Positions 63,982 through 64,000 of a stretch of DNA of 64,000 nucleotides are shown here, piece after piece. The notes below the pieces were generated by a model, which was not told the origin of the DNA, searched no databases, and worked only from the letters and a program-made list of their open reading frames with translations. The translations under genes and the position numbers were made by a program. The number at the start of each line of letters is the position of its first letter. Position 1 is the stretch's first letter. The DNA comes from Rhodothermia bacterium (GTDB lineage: Bacteria > Bacteroidota > Rhodothermia > Balneolales > Balneolaceae), in the NCBI GenBank assembly GCA_030427885.1, contig JAUICM010000009.1, positions 1 through 64,000 of the forward strand, in the 5' to 3' direction.

Positions 63982-64000
63982 ACTCAATCCCCTCTTGAGA
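63982..64000 (+). repeat. Palindromic repeat, TAATCCCCTC family, copy C (cut by window end)
   Basis: ACTCAATCCCCTCTTGAGA; it matches the left half of copies A and B (AATCCCCTC) and continues beyond the window. Confidence 0.55.

Noticed and set aside
1-64000. Defence island, prophage or insertion sequence
   Set aside because: No transposase, integrase, phage structural, restriction or toxin-antitoxin pair was recognised; SdpRI is the closest to an immunity system.

Overview
The window looks like a chromosomal segment from a member of the Bacteroidota/Balneolota side of the FCB group (a marine Balneola/Gracilimonas-like bacterium is my best guess, not proven). The reasons are moderate-to-low GC, many TTG start codons, secreted proteins that end in type IX secretion (T9SS) or FlgD-like C-terminal domains, tandem GH9 glycosidases, a DUF4199/DUF2085 neighbourhood, and short palindromic intergenic repeats of the kind seen in this group. 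I see no prophage, integrase, transposase, CRISPR array or classical defence island. Most of the window is housekeeping and envelope biology.

Layout. 1-170: 5S rRNA and its terminator, the end of an rRNA operon. 290-8694: an envelope polysaccharide block with a PorZ-like two-propeller protein, two GT2 proteins (one fused to a degenerate phosphoglycosyltransferase), a convergent tgt, an intact polyprenyl-phosphate sugar phosphotransferase and a dolichol-phosphate-mannose-synthase-like GT2. 8759-14240: a tight lipid/membrane operon (accA, thioesterase, DUF2085, DUF4199, CPBP protease, DUF2007, cdsA) followed by a TIGR01777 epimerase. 14256-24688: a large lipoprotein divergent from a BatA/VWA, PH-like, HflX, CBS and TPR run. 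24870-28816: aroA, then hsp20 and dnaK, with a near-perfect sigma-54 promoter before hsp20. 29191-30626: a 59-aa gene with a very strong ribosome binding site, a broken lipoprotein copy and its intact tandem neighbour. 30653-36998: tsaD, an SBF transporter, a PlsC-like acyltransferase, sodC, DUF2721 and an SdpR-SdpI-hydrolase operon with a visible operator. 37010-39839 (minus): a c-type cytochrome, beta-barrel and YceI operon with unusual CX4CH motifs. 40182-43691: glyS, asd and a pair of uncharacterised paralogues. 43772-49762: a tiny leader/sORF with its own terminator, then a 1935-aa lamin-tail-domain surface protein. 49830-63850: TonB receptor, murI, dipeptidyl peptidase IV, two GH9 enzymes, phoH-like, SpoU methyltransferase and an ALDH7-type dehydrogenase.

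How the parts fit. Several genes concern building and decorating the outer membrane and exporting large proteins to the surface: PorZ-like, glycosyltransferases, CTD-bearing GH9, LTD protein, TonB receptor and DPP4. The periplasmic cytochromes, YceI, SodC and the Hsp20/DnaK pair suggest redox and stress handling.

The most unusual signals are small: (i) the 27-codon ORF with GNRA hairpin and terminator at 43760-43887, either a leader attenuator or an sRNA; (ii) the 59-aa gene at 29191 between two terminators; (iii) the sigma-54 promoter of hsp20; (iv) the GT2-degenerate PGT fusion; (v) several families of palindromic repeats, some of which have become coding sequence (TonB receptor signal region, SpoU methyltransferase loop). 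All functional statements rest on sequence reading only.
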